Source of the DNA: Trichopria drosophilae
Taxonomy: Eukaryota > Arthropoda > Insecta > Hymenoptera > Diapriidae
DNA: 64,000 nucleotides
Assembly: GCA_030407085.1 (NCBI GenBank)
Contig: CM059587.1
Span: 17,891,001-17,955,000, forward strand
Reading direction: 5' to 3'
Part shown: piece after piece, positions 24,510 to 35,618 of the stretch
Position numbering within the stretch: the first letter of the stretch is position 1
Layout of the letters: each line of letters starts with the position of its first letter
Translations under genes and position numbers: made by a program
The notes under the pieces: generated by a model
The model's database searches: none
The model's input: only the letters and a program-made list of their open reading frames with translations
What the model was told of the DNA's origin: nothing

Positions 24510-24993
24510 CCAGTAATGCTGCCTCGTTTTCTGGGGTGTTCATGTCGATCTCATTATTATTTTCGTCCAGATCGTAGTTTACTGGCAATGTCGACATATT
24601 CCCAGAATTTCCTGTAAAGATTTTTATAATCCAGTAATGCTGCCTCGTTTTCTGGGGTGTTCATGTCGATCTCATTATTATTTTCGTCCAGATCGTAGTT
24701 TACTGTCAATTTCAACATATTCCCAGAATTTCCTGTAAAGATTTTTATAATCCAGTAATGCTGCCTCGTTTTCTGGGGTGTTCATGTCGATCTCATTATT
24801 ATTTTCGTCCAGATCGTTGTTTACTGTCAATTTCAACATATTCCCAGAATTTCCTGTAAAGATTTTTATAATCCAGTAATGCTGCCTCGTTTTCTGGGGT
24901 GTTCATGTCGATCTCATTATTATTTTCGTCCAGATCGTAGTTTACTGTCAATGTCGACATATTCCCAGAATTTCTTGTAAAGATTTTTATAAT
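24510..24993 (-). repeat. four tandem 121-bp copies of the small-peptide coding-exon start
   Basis: Period is 121 bp (unit starts 24510, 24631, 24752, 24873 on the plus strand). In minus sense each unit contains ATCTTTACAG (acceptor-like), the ATG (24597, 24718, 24839, 24960), NYDLDENNNEIDMNTPE or a close variant, and stops at GCAGCATTACTG before the next unit. Because 121 is not a multiple of three, units cannot be read through in one frame. Units differ by a few bases only, so the expansion is recent. Confidence 0.85.
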
Positions 24994-25966
24994 TCAGTTA
25001 TGGCTATTTCATGGTATCCTTAATAACAAATCCTTAATATAGAAAATAGACCGACGGTAATGGAACCGTGGTCCACACAACGCCAGTCGGTATTTCAAGT
25101 TAGGGGACCAGTCTCATCAATTGTCTAAAAAAACTGGAATTTAGAGGATTTTATAAAAGATCTGTATAACCTCCTCTCTGACCAACCCACAGTCATCACG
25201 ATTCGCGGACATTTTTCTTTTAATTTCCAGCATAATCTCCAGTTATGGGCTTTAAATTGAAATGTTAAAAATTATGGTAACTGAAAAACGGTAATATGAA
25301 AGAAGAAAAACTTAGTTCTGGATGGGTTCGAACCAGTGCCGGATTAAGGTAATACGGGGCCTGTAGCGTAAGTTGTAATGGAGCCCCTTCAGTTTAGAAA
25401 AAGGCGTATGTTTTTCTTAATGATTTATAGGAGTCGGTGTTTGTTCCTTTTCTTTCCGTTATAGAAATAACAATTAAAAATAATTAATCTTATATTTTAT
25501 GTTGAAAAAGAAAACATTTTTTTATGTGAAGTTATAAAGCAAGACAGATTGTCGTGGTCATTTTCGATTTTCAAAAATAATAGGAAATATGAAGACACAT
25601 TTCACGTGGCTAGCATCAAAGATATATTATTACCGCAGTCTTTTTTGCAAGAACTGAACTTTTTTTGATTCCGTATGTATAAGGTAAAAAATGCCGCAAA
25701 CTTCGCGATGACTCAGGTTCACATGCTGCTCTCCGCAAAAAAGGACACTTTAGGCACTAGATACATAATATACTATATTACGTACCTTCTTATAGAGTAG
25801 TAAACACGTTGTTTTTCACCCACTTTAAGCTCTACATACTTTTCAAATGACGATTTTTACCCAATTTATGCTCTACACAATTTCCAAATGTCGATTACGA
25901 CTGGCAGGTGCCTCTGTAGTCCCTTCTTATATATTTCCAGCTTCTGTACCTTTTCTTAATTACTTT
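24994..25966. repeat. segmental duplication block (copy 1, left part)
   Basis: 25000-25320 matches 45960-46290, and 25727-25966 matches 48351-48550. In minus sense this lies upstream of the small-peptide exon and may hold its 5' region. Near 25325 the GGTTCGAACC box remains from a tRNA-like sequence that is better preserved at 46.3 kb. At 25966 homology stops and resumes at 35620, so 9.6 kb has been inserted, with ACTT at both junctions. Confidence 0.75.
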
Positions 25967-27070
25967 GTGACGAAATATCGTAAATCTACCCCACGACCTG
26001 AACATCATAAACAGTTGTATTACATTTCGTGTCAATGCACCCATTTTTCATTAATTTATTCGTACGGTATCGATATGTAAACATATTTCGTTTGTTCTTT
26101 TTTTTCCTATAGCGTTGTCCTTGTTCCTTAATTATATTAAGTAATATTTAATTTTTATTTGTGATTGAAGACTGCCGATGCATGTTTTCGTGTTGTCATC
26201 GTCCCTTGGATATGTTTGTCCCTGTCGCATTCGTGTCATCTCAAGACGCATACATTTAGCGCAGAGGTGAAGTGGTGTGCGCCGCAGTGGGAGAGGAATG
26301 CCCCTCTTCCCGCCCAAGGGACATGTTCCTTGTTGCCGGAGTCGACACTCGTCGCACTCGTGTAGGTTGCCGGTCGGGTACTCAGTCCCTCCCTCTGCCG
26401 CACAACCGTTTCGTAAATATTTTGTCTGTTCTTGTTGCTCCCATTGCGATTTCCCATTTCGAAAATACCTTTCCTCTCCCACAGCCCCCACCTTCCCCGA
26501 CTTATCGATACCAACGAATATGTTACGTAATGCAATTATGTATACAGAGAAGGGGTCATTTTTGGATCCGAAATACGGATGTCAACGGATTATAATAACA
26601 GACTCCAATTTTGCGTCCCATTGCGTTGCGTTCCTATTATTTTGCCTATCAATTTTGCGTTTCAATTTGAGATTATTTTCAATGTATATTTTTATTTTTC
26701 TTTGCGTCTGCGGTTTTATTTTATTAATTTTAATTTACTGTATAAAATATTTGTGTTTTCGGGTAGTGTTTAGTGCGTTCCAGATCTTGAGAATATTAGA
26801 GGATTGTTTAGATTATCTAAGTAGATTTAAGTTGCGTTCCCCATAATTTTCCTTCTCCTCTTTTTTCGGTTACATCGGTCATATTTTTAAGAAATTCCCC
26901 CTTTGAGTCGAATCCCGAACCCCAATTACATTATTACCTTTTTCTTGCCCCTTTTTATTCTTATTCTTATTGTTTTTACTGTATTTTCTATTAATTTTGG
27001 ATTGTAAATATATTTTTTATTTTATTAATTAGTTTTAAAAATCTTATTTATTAACCCGACCAGAATCGCG
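25967..27070. other. unassigned insert part with GC-rich overlapping ORFs
   Basis: 26130-26540 is GC-richer than its surroundings and open in several frames on both strands. The longest are plus 26277-26846 (189 codons, hydrophobic Leu/Ile/Phe-rich C-terminal half) and minus 26132-26491 (119 codons, with HECDECRLRQQGTCPL and LHLCAKCMRLE). I recognise neither. Cys pairs in the minus frame could be a decayed zinc-binding motif, or chance. Confidence 0.3.
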
Positions 27071-27306
27071 GTTATTTTTATTTTTATTTTTATTTTATTA
27101 ATAAACGGACCAGATGATCCTATACATATAAATCTACAGAAAACGCAAATAAAAACAAGTATAACGGAAGAAAAAAAACTTCATTCACAATAAGTCTTAA
27201 AAATTACATATATAAACAAAATAAACAGCGCTAAAATCCGACCACAAATCTAAAAATTGGTATGCTTAACTAACACGCAAAAATTACAACATGTATAAAA
27301 TTCAAA

Positions 27307-28074
27307 CTATTCGCCGTAATAGCGGTGTAACAGGGATACAGCTCTTTTAAATCCAATTAACGTATCGAGTGAACGAGTGGATACATCAAGATGGTTCCAT
27401 CCTCGTTTGAGACGCGGTATTGGTTGATAATAAACAAAATTCCGCTTACACGTGGATTCTTTGATGACTCTAAATTCACGGATTGGATACCGTGACTCCC
27501 TTATAGGGAACATTGCCGACAAGTTTGGATCTATATTAAAATTTAGAACGCGAAAAACTATTAATGAATCGTGATAGCGATGAAGAGAATTTATGGTAGG
27601 AAATTTATATTTCAAGGAGATGTCATGGAAATTATGGTCAAAACGGGACATGGGATTACTAGATTTGAAGGCTAAATATCTCAGGGCTCTACGCTGGACT
27701 CCTTCCAGTAACTCAATATCAGATTGTGTATATGGAGACCATATTGGAGCAGCGTATATAAAGTGAGGCAGAAATAGTGTACGTAAAAGATAAGCTATAG
27801 TCATTGGATCTTTAAAATCCTTAGTGGCTCTTTGAATAAACCCAAGCATCTTTGATGCCTTATTACGGACTTGCCGTAAATGGTCCCCAAAAGAGAAATC
27901 GTCACACATAGCCACACCGAGATCATTATGTTTATTAACTCTAGACAACGACTTATCAGATATAATATAATGAAATTCAAATTTATCAGGGCGACGTGAA
28001 TAAGACATAATTTTACATTTTGAGATATTTAAATCGAGGCCATTAATTTTTGACCAGCTATCCACGGCATAGAT
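27307..28074 (-). pseudogene. LINE A ORF2, C-terminal part
   Basis: Continues the RT thumb and connector: SWSKINGLDLNISKCKIMSY, DLGVAMCDDFSFGDHLRQV, KMLGFIQRATKDFKD, APIWSPYTQSDIELLEGVQR, then RRYLAFKS-like sequence (here RRALRYLAFKS). It ends at a stop at 27307 after LLHRYYGE. No internal stop. The codons labelled as a start near 28095 come from the transposon and are not a real N-terminus. Confidence 0.85.
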
Positions 28075-28082
28075 ATCTCTCT

Positions 28083-29026
28083 CAGGGGGCATCAACTCCT
28101 ATGTAGTAAAGGTACTACCGTTACGGCGTAGTTCCGCAGTATTTTAGGCGCTGTAGACGGCGCTACTAGCATTGCAGCGGAGTATGGGGAGTGACGTGGG
28201 AACCAATCAAAACAAAGCGCGGGATTTTTGAAACGAAAAATTGCTTATCTGAGCAGTAATTGTGAAAAACTTTAATTTTATGTAGAAACTAGTGTTACAT
28301 TTAAATTTAATAATGCAAAATCTATGAATATCATAAAAAGTGGGTTTGTATACATTCCAGTAAAGTTTTATCGACTATTTTTAATTTAATCTAAATTCAG
28401 TGCCTTCCTTTTTTCGATTTTTATCTTTCATTTTACTATTTCAGTTTGCATTTCATTTTTGTCTTTTATTGTTTTATTTATGTCGTATTTTTATTTCGAA
28501 TATTACTCAATTGAACTTTTGTCCTATAAAAAATCAGTTTTTAATCTTTTTTTATTTTTATTTTTTCGTAATATTGCGGTACATTGTAACGTTCATCTAC
28601 ACTTTTTGCGATTATACATTTATTTATTAACTTTTAATATTTAACACTTGATTGGTAATTTATTTCCATTGATTTTTTTTTTTGTATTTCGATTTGAATG
28701 GTTTTTAAAGTATTAATTTCGTGATATCTTCAACTTGACTTTGCTGTCAAACTTTCACAAAATGGTGAAATCTAATTACAAGTAAACTAATAGTTTTTAA
28801 TTTAATAACAATAAATGAAAAATAGCGCAAATTACTTTAAACTGTCTTCAGTTGGTGTTCTCGAATAACCCGGTTTTCGGAGAAAATTTCTATGCATGTG
28901 TGTGTATCATCAGATACACACACATGCAATTATTTCGATGCTAGTAGCGCCGTCTACAGCGCCTAAAAACTGCGGAACTACGCCGTAACGGTAGTATCTT
29001 TACTCCATAGCAGTTGATGCCCCCTG
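28083..29026. mobile_element. hAT-like non-autonomous DNA transposon, 944 bp
   Basis: Termini CAGGGGGCATCAACT and, inverted, AGTTGATGCCCCCTG; inverted ends extend about 80 bp (through GTTACGGCGTAG and GCGCTGTAGACGGCGCTACT). The flanks show an exact 8-bp duplication ATCTCTCT (28075-28082 and 29027-29034). CAGGG ends with an 8-bp duplication are the hAT signature. No transposase inside. The interrupted LINE ORF gives the empty site. Confidence 0.85.
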
Positions 29027-30691
29027 ATCTCTCTGTAGCCTCGAAGCATCGATGGGTGACAGAATCCTATTAAAAATTTTCATATCGTCAGCATAAAGTA
29101 AAAATTTTGAATACGAGATGTTGTTACCGATGTCATTAATAAAAATGTTAAATAGAATTGGGCCCAAGTGTGAGCCCTGAGGAACACCCGAAGAAACGTC
29201 ACATCGTGCCGACGAAATATCTTTGATTCGTACCCGTTGAGTTCGTCCAGTTAAATAAGATTCAATCCATCTCAAAAACGCATTCGAGAAACCAAGCTGG
29301 CTCATCTTACTCAAAAGCATCTCATGATTGATTCTGTCGAATGCCTTTGAGAAGTCGAAATAAATAGTATCGACCTGACAATTCGCCGCAATGCAATTGG
29401 ATACAAAATCCGAAAAGAGTAGTAAACTCGTTACCGTTGATTTGTTTTTCGAGAAACCATGTTGATTTGTAATTATCGTGTTTTTTAGAACCTCTCTCAA
29501 TTTACCAGCTACGATGGAATCAAAAAGTTTCGGTATACTACTTATTACAGCGACGGGACGATAGTTACAGACATTACATTTATCGCCTTCTTTAAAAATT
29601 GGGGTAATAAAAGTTTCCTTCCACCATGTAGGGAAAATGCCGCGATTCAGAGATTCGTTAAATAGATGGCATAGTGGATCTAATAACGACGATTTACAGT
29701 TTTTAATAAAAATAGAAGGGATTCCATCTGATCCGGTGGTAAACGTTGGTTTTAAATTGTTTATAGCTGTAGCAAGTTCATTGCGAGAGATTCTAAAATT
29801 CTGTATGGCCTTATCAGAAACAGAATAATCAAGAGTCGGCATAAAATCAGATCCTTGTCGGTATACGGAACCAAAATACTCGTTAAACAAATTAGCAGAG
29901 TTATTCATGTCGGACGAATGTTTATCCTGGAAATAAAAACTTGACGGCAACACATTAGATTTACGAGACATATTTACAAATGACCAAAAAGCACTGACAT
30001 TCGATCTGGTTCTAAGCTCGATATTTGATATGTAATCTTTATATAATGACCTTGAAATCTTTAAACAATGAGCCCTAAGCATCTTAAATTTAATGAAGTC
30101 CGCTTGAGACTTTGTTCTTTTCCACTGTTTATGTGCCATTTTCTTTTTAAAAACCAAGTTTTTTAAATCCCTATTATACCAATACGGAAAATGGCTCGAA
30201 GTCAAACGCATCTTTGGGACATGTTTCGCAATGACCTTATCCAAAGTGGTGTAAAAACTAGATAACGCTTTCTCAAGATCAGTTACATTCAAGACAAAAT
30301 GCCAATCAACCAATGACAAATCCTCGTTCAGCCCAGCAAAGTCTGCACTTTTAAAATTGTAAGAAATAAAATTGATTTCGGGAGACTGAATTAAAATACA
30401 TGGTAGGGTAAAAAATGCATGAACATGATGAGAGTCTGTGGGGATAAGAAAATCAGGACTATTTTGAAATTTTGTACTAGGTATGGACGAAAATAGAAGG
30501 TCTAAAGTGTACCCTTTGCCGGGATGAACGGGATAACAAGGGAAAGCATCAATAAATGAAAATAAGTCACTGCAAATATCTGCAGCTGCTTTGGTATTAG
30601 GCGAAACATATCCCAAACAATTAAACCCTAATCGATTTTTATCCCAGACAATGTTCGGCAAATTAAAATCACCGCATATAATCCATTGACA
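29027..30691 (-). pseudogene. LINE A ORF2, first part (endonuclease end and RT)
   Basis: Minus-sense reading: CGDFNLPNIVWD (endonuclease), DSHHVHAFFTLP, then YRPVAVISSIPKLFD, QHGFSKNKSTVTSLL, DTIYFDFSKAFDRINH (motif A), SSGVPQGSHLGPILF (motif B) and LLYADDMKIF (motif C). All RT catalytic residues are present. The first 20-30% of the endonuclease is missing at the 5' truncation. The protein is cut by the hAT-like insertion after LQRD. Confidence 0.85.
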
Positions 30692-30695
30692 ATTA

Positions 30696-30747
30696 TTATT
30701 ATTATTTTTTTATTTTATTTTTTTTTTTTTTTTTTTTATTTTATTTT
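30696..30747. repeat. A/T-rich LINE tail
   Basis: T-rich on the plus strand; this is the A-rich 3' tail of LINE B, ending in ATT repeats where LINE A begins. Confidence 0.8.
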
Positions 30748-30912
30748 ACAATATATACGGGCTAAGCCCTTACAATAAATAGAAATACGCGATAAAAGAC
30801 AAAGAAAATAATTATATAAATAAATGATACGAAATACAAATTAAATAGAAAAACACATAAAGTTAAAAATAATCAATTTGAGCAATAAATACGCCTAATG
30901 CCATTTTTAAAC

Positions 30913-33695
30913 TCACGGAGACTTGCACGCTGAAGGGTATAAGGAATAGAGTTCCACTGACGGCGAAGACGAGGAAGGGTTGAAAAAAAAACGAAAGGAT
31001 GACCTAGAAGGTTGCTCCACAACCGCTCTGACATGCCTCAGGTTATAGTCCAAATCTCGGGTTGAAAATAGCGATGAAATATGAGGAAGATTAAATAAAT
31101 TAAACATGATTTTATAAGCAAAATTTAGATCAAAATAAGTATGAACAGAGGAAAGCAGAGGAAGTTGAAATTTGCGTACCAATGGGTCGTAATTATGATC
31201 CATAAAGTCCATAGGACACCCAGACTTCCAGGCAAGGTATCTTAGGAATTTGTGATGTACTGCATTAAGGAGGTGCCAATCAGTGCTGAAGTGTGGAGAC
31301 CAAATAACGGAGCAGTAAGTTAGAACAGGCAATACAAGGGATTTGTAAAGATGAATTATGGACGAAATATCAGTGAAATTAATTGAAGTACGTTTAATAA
31401 AACCTAAAATTTTGTTGGCACGTATTGAAACCTCCTCAATATGTGGTTTGAATGACAGAATTTTGTCGAATCGAACCCCCAGGTCTATCACTGAGGAAAC
31501 TCTAGAAATCTGAGAGCCGTTAAGCATGTAGTTGAACTCAAATGAACACGTCCGGGAATAGGAAAGAATAGAGGTTTTGGATATGTTGATTGGAAGACCA
31601 TTTTGAAAGGACCACAGCCAAAGAGAATTAAGATCCCTTTGTAAGTAAGATGCATCCATAGGGCAATTAATTACTTTAAAAATTTTGATATCGTCGGCAT
31701 ATAGGAGGAGCGAACAAAAAGAGAGTTTATTAGGAAGATCGTTAATAAAGATAGAAAATAGGACCGGCCCAAGATTAGATCCCCGAGGAACGCTAGAGCT
31801 AATATTGATGGGATGTGAGACACTGTCACCAATACGAACCCTCTGAGTTCTACCTGCCAAATACGATCGTAACCAGCACAAAAGATTACCTCTGATTCCG
31901 ATTGCATCACATTTTTGAATAAGGAGTGAGTGGTTTACAAGATCAAAAGCTTTGGAAAAATCAATGTAAATGGTGTCGACTTGGGTATGACGATCAAGGG
32001 CGGAGGAAACAAATTCAGAAAATAAAAACAGATTAGAAGCTGTTGACCTCCTCCGGGTGAAACCGTGCTGTTCCTGAACGAGTCTTGGAAATATAAGGGT
32101 AGAAATATATTTAGCTATTGTTTTATCAAATATCTTAGATAAGGTGCACAGTATAGAAATGGGTCTGTAATTGGATACGGCAAGTCGGTTACCTGATTTA
32201 AAAATTGGTTGAACAAAAGCAGATTTCCATTCGGTAGGAAAAATGCCGGCAGATAGAGAACTATTGAACAGAAAAAGCACGGGATCAATCAAGGAAGAGA
32301 GACATTTTTTTAAAAAATGAGGGGGAATATCATCAGGCCCACCGTGTGTGTTGTAGTCGAGCTCATTGAACGCGTTAATTAAGTCCGATTTCGATATCAT
32401 ATAAGAGTTAGATAAAGGTGAATAGGAAGGCCCGGTGTAGTCATTAAAAGAGTGAACGCAATAAACTGAACCGAAATGAGATGAAAATAGAGTTGCAATG
32501 CACGAATCAGAGTCAATAGTAGTGCCGCCACACGACATCTGGCTACGTTCGAACGTAAGTTGGACTGCACAGCTGATAAATAATCATTATACAGTTCACG
32601 AGAAAGACGTATACAACGTGCGCGTAATCTCTTAAATTCAATATAATCATCTAAATGACAAGTGGTTTTCCAAAGTAAATGGTAACGTTTCTTTCTACAA
32701 ATTAAATTAATCAGCTCTTTGGAGTACCACCTAGGAAATGTGTTGTATGAATGAGAGCGCTTTTTAAGAGGAACATATTTGTCAATAATATTATTTAAAA
32801 CGCGATAAAAAGAAGAAATATCTGCATCAATATTATTTTTACTAAAAGTAAGATTCCACGGTACGGTACAAAGCTCGCGGTTAATCGAGGCATAGTCGGC
32901 ATTCGCAAAATCACGGTAATACAAAAATCGCATGGTGCTATTACGCGGAACACTGAAAACATTAATACTAAAGGCTTGACCACGATGATGGGCATCCGTC
33001 TGGAGAAGTTGATCGAAGTTGAAGTCAGGAGAAATAAATTCCGAAGTAGCAAAGCAGAGATCCAGTGTGTAGCCTTTGGTAGGATGAGCAGGATAACATT
33101 GCTCAAGTCCTAACGACACTGCCAGATTTAGAAGTGACATTGCGTTATTATGGCATGCTGGAGAAACATAACCAATATGCTTAACGGCCGGAGGATCATT
33201 AATCCAGTTCACAGACGGTATATTGAAGTCGCCAACAATAAGGAGCTTGTGGTCAGGATACAAGAGAGCATGAGCTTCAACTTCTTTACAAAATGCACTA
33301 AAGTCGATGTTCGACGACCTGGGCGGAGCGTAGACACCAACGACAATAAACTTGCATTGTTTGTAAGCAAGGCGTACAGCTACGGCTTCCACACCACAAT
33401 CGGTGGATAGGTTAGTAGTTAGTTGAGACGATAGAATGCTTTTTTTAATACCAACTAGCACACCGCCCCCTCTCTTGACCGAGTTCAAGCCACGTCCCCT
33501 ATCCAGCCTGAAGATGTTAAATCCAGACAAACCAAGTTCGGAAGTTTCCGTATCATTTTTTAACCAGGTCTCCGTTAGAACTAGAATGTCTGGTGATGGT
33601 ACCAGTAGGTGGATATTAGTTCTCAGGTGATCGAGTTTATTATTGAGAGAATGAACATTCTGGTAGTAAATGTTTAGGAACTTGTCGTAGCTGGA
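30913..33695 (-). pseudogene. LINE B ORF2, endonuclease and reverse transcriptase, one frameshift
   Basis: The ORF2 frame is open from about 33695, overlapping the ORF1 stop, and begins YDKFLNIYYQNVHSLNNK with no ATG before 33530. Endonuclease motifs: VLTETWL, RGGGVLVGIKK, VGVYAPPRS, LIVGDFNIPSVNW, TDAHHRGQAF. Near 32530 the frame breaks inside the linker (LRSNVAR joins CGGTTIDSDS), where relatives have about 25-30 more residues, so a small deletion shifted the frame. RT motifs: YRPISILCTLSKIFD, QHGFTRRRSTASNLF, DTIYIDFSKAFDLVNH, SSVPRGSNLGPVLF, LLYADDIKIF, all complete to a stop at 30913. Confidence 0.85.
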
Positions 33696-34957
33696 ACAAA
33701 ACTGCGTTGAGCTAACTGCGGCACTATTGTTGGAAACCCGTCGCGATACTTTATGGAGCGTAGGTCCAAAGGGTGAGAGGCGTTGTGATCAACAACTTGC
33801 TTCCGTAGCTTGGCCAATATTTCCCTCTGCTGCACAGTTTTATCAGAAGATACAGAGACTCCAGAGGGAAGCAAGTTCCTCTTAGATATGACATGCATGA
33901 CCTCTAGATTGGAGCAAAGCTGGACGAGAAGAGGTCGGCAACTACCAGTAGAGCGGGGATTCCCCAGACGACGTGGATGCAGCAAATTACAGTTAATTCC
34001 CAATGGAATTAAAAGTTCCTTTACTCGATCGGAATCATGGGCAATGGCGTCACCGGAATTACACTCATTTACATTATATAAGATCAAGTTGTTCGCACGG
34101 CGTTGCCGATCTTCTGCTTCCTTAGATAATTGAGAGGCCAAGGTATCGAAATCCGGAGAACCCATAGCAGAAGATTTGTCTTCAAGGTCCGATAATCTCT
34201 TCTCGAAATCTGTCTGCTTGCCGGACATTTCGTTCAATTTAGATATTACATCTTCGTTCGAGGCTTGAAGTGCGTCACATTTGGAGGCACACTCCTTCAC
34301 TTCATTTTCAAGCGAACTAATTTGTGACGATAATCTATTTGATAGCCTTTCGAAATCGGTAATCAATGCAGTACGCACTCCAAGTATCAAATTCTCGATG
34401 CGTTGCATACAGGATTCCGGGAAGTTACTGTCATTAGAAGAGAGTATGTCTATTAACGTCGACGAGTTGGCGAGATTGACACGTTGAGTTGCAGAAACAG
34501 TTTCGGGCAATAGGAAGTCACTAACCGGTAACGAAGATGAAATTGCAGCATTAGGTAGTTGTGATGAGTAAGTACCAAGGTTCGGCAAGGTGCCGCCACG
34601 TGGTACAACATTTGAAGGAATACCGACGATCAGAGGCTCAGATTCTTGTGGTAATAAATAACTATTACCTGTAGCCGATACAGTTAAATCAATAGATGAT
34701 GATAGAGGCAATGAATCCTTAAAAACATTAACTACACATAATTCACAATAGAAAGTTAAATCCACAAATTTTCCATTTGTTTTCCTGGCACAGCTTGCAT
34801 GGTAAACCACTTTGCACTGCTTACAAGTGACACCTTGCTGACGCCGTTTGACATAGCCACCGGATATGCTACATAATGGATATGCACATTTAATTGATGA
34901 TGGGGATGAATTATCATCCAGTTGCAACTCATGTGAGAAGATCGATTGATCACTCAT
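33674..34957 (-). CDS. LINE B ORF1 protein with PHD-type zinc finger
   Basis: 427 codons from ATG, intact. Residues about 23-76 hold a Cys/His-rich finger: CAYPLCSISGG, CKQCKVVYHASC, then FYCELCVV, the C4HC3 pattern of PHD fingers known in ORF1 of CR1-type LINEs. Residues about 190-265 are a predicted coiled coil (SRLSSQISSLENEVKECASK and following). Residues about 285-370 (RQRRANNLILYNVNE, then RRLGNPRSTGSCRPLLVQL) resemble the RNA-binding region of LINE ORF1 proteins. The stop overlaps the ORF2 frame. Confidence 0.85.
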   Translation of the reverse strand: MSDQSIFSHELQLDDNSSPSSIKCAYPLCSISGGYVKRRQQGVTCKQCKVVYHASCARKTNGKFVDLTFYCELCVVNVFKDSLPLSSSIDLTVSATGNSYLLPQESEPLIVGIPSNVVPRGGTLPNLGTYSSQLPNAAISSSLPVSDFLLPETVSATQRVNLANSSTLIDILSSNDSNFPESCMQRIENLILGVRTALITDFERLSNRLSSQISSLENEVKECASKCDALQASNEDVISKLNEMSGKQTDFEKRLSDLEDKSSAMGSPDFDTLASQLSKEAEDRQRRANNLILYNVNECNSGDAIAHDSDRVKELLIPLGINCNLLHPRRLGNPRSTGSCRPLLVQLCSNLEVMHVISKRNLLPSGVSVSSDKTVQQREILAKLRKQVVDHNASHPLDLRSIKYRDGFPTIVPQLAQRSFVPATTSS

Positions 34958-35058
34958 TATGCAACAATAAATTCAAAATCCGTAGACGTTGACAGGCACT
35001 AATTCGTAGAGAACCGTGAAACGAAAATATATCACAAGTCACAAGGCGACTTGTACTT

Positions 35059-35618
35059 TTAAAGCCTGTTAAGTATGTCAAAATCTCGACGAAAAATATA
35101 ACACGCATCAATGCCAATATTCAATAAACACACGAGCAACGAAATACGTCTTATCATCGTGAGCGACATAACGGAACTGATTATAACGATTATAACGATT
35201 ATACGATTATAACAGATATTAAACGAGATATTCTCAATGAGATTAGCGAAACAAGAGTAATCTTCAATGGGTGCCGAAGGAGAAAAGTATGATGCTGAGA
35301 CAATCAATTTGCCGAACCTTGTGGAGACTGTTACACATAGATGCTCGGAATTCAAACCAGTTGTCGACGATACAATAGAACATGAAATATGCGATTTCAC
35401 CGCGATTAAAACTCCACCTCCTCTATGATGCATTGATGATAATCTGTCCGAACGAAACATGAAAAATCCGTCAAAACCAAGTTCAGAATCCGTGATGTCA
35501 TGGTGAAGCCAAGTTTCAGACAGGATAACAATATCCGGAGATGGTTGGACTAAATTGATATTTTTCCGTATCTCTGACAACTTGGTACGAATTCCTCTGG
35601 CATTAACCAGAGCATCGG
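35059..35618 (-). pseudogene. CR1-like LINE C, endonuclease N-terminal fragment
   Basis: Minus sense from about 35615: NARGIRTKLSEIRKNI, SPDIVILSETWLHHD, GGGVLIAVKS, then VSASYFSPSAPIEDYSC. The frame ends in a TTATAACGA repeat near 35180-35220, and the downstream part (RIIVIIVIIS) is not endonuclease-like. No RT follows. The fragment abuts host duplication sequence at 35619. Confidence 0.75.

Larger units (their letters stand above)
27071..30695 (-). mobile_element. CR1-like LINE A, 5'-truncated, interrupted by a hAT-like insert
   Basis: Minus-sense element with endonuclease tail, full RT and 3' UTR. The 3' end carries an AAAAAT-type tail near 27074-27105. The 5' end stops near 30695, where the tail of LINE B begins. 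RT is split by the insertion at 28083-29026; with it removed the frame is continuous across the join, reading DASRLQRD then IYAVDSW. Confidence 0.85.
30748..35050 (-). mobile_element. CR1-like LINE B, nearly full length
   Basis: About 4.3 kb: ORF1 with PHD-type finger, ORF2 with endonuclease and RT, 3' UTR and an A-rich tail (T-rich 30706-30747 on the plus strand). The only defect seen in the coding part is a small deletion with frameshift near 32530. It lies immediately upstream in minus sense of LINE A and downstream of a third LINE fragment, forming a LINE nest. Confidence 0.85.

Noticed and set aside
24510..24993. CRISPR-like array
   Set aside because: Units are contiguous 121-bp copies without variable spacers, in a eukaryote; they are an exon duplication.
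25967..35618. One single LTR retrotransposon occupying the whole 9.6-kb insert (starts TG after ACTT)
   Set aside because: No long terminal repeats, no gag-pol or integrase; contents are separate LINEs.
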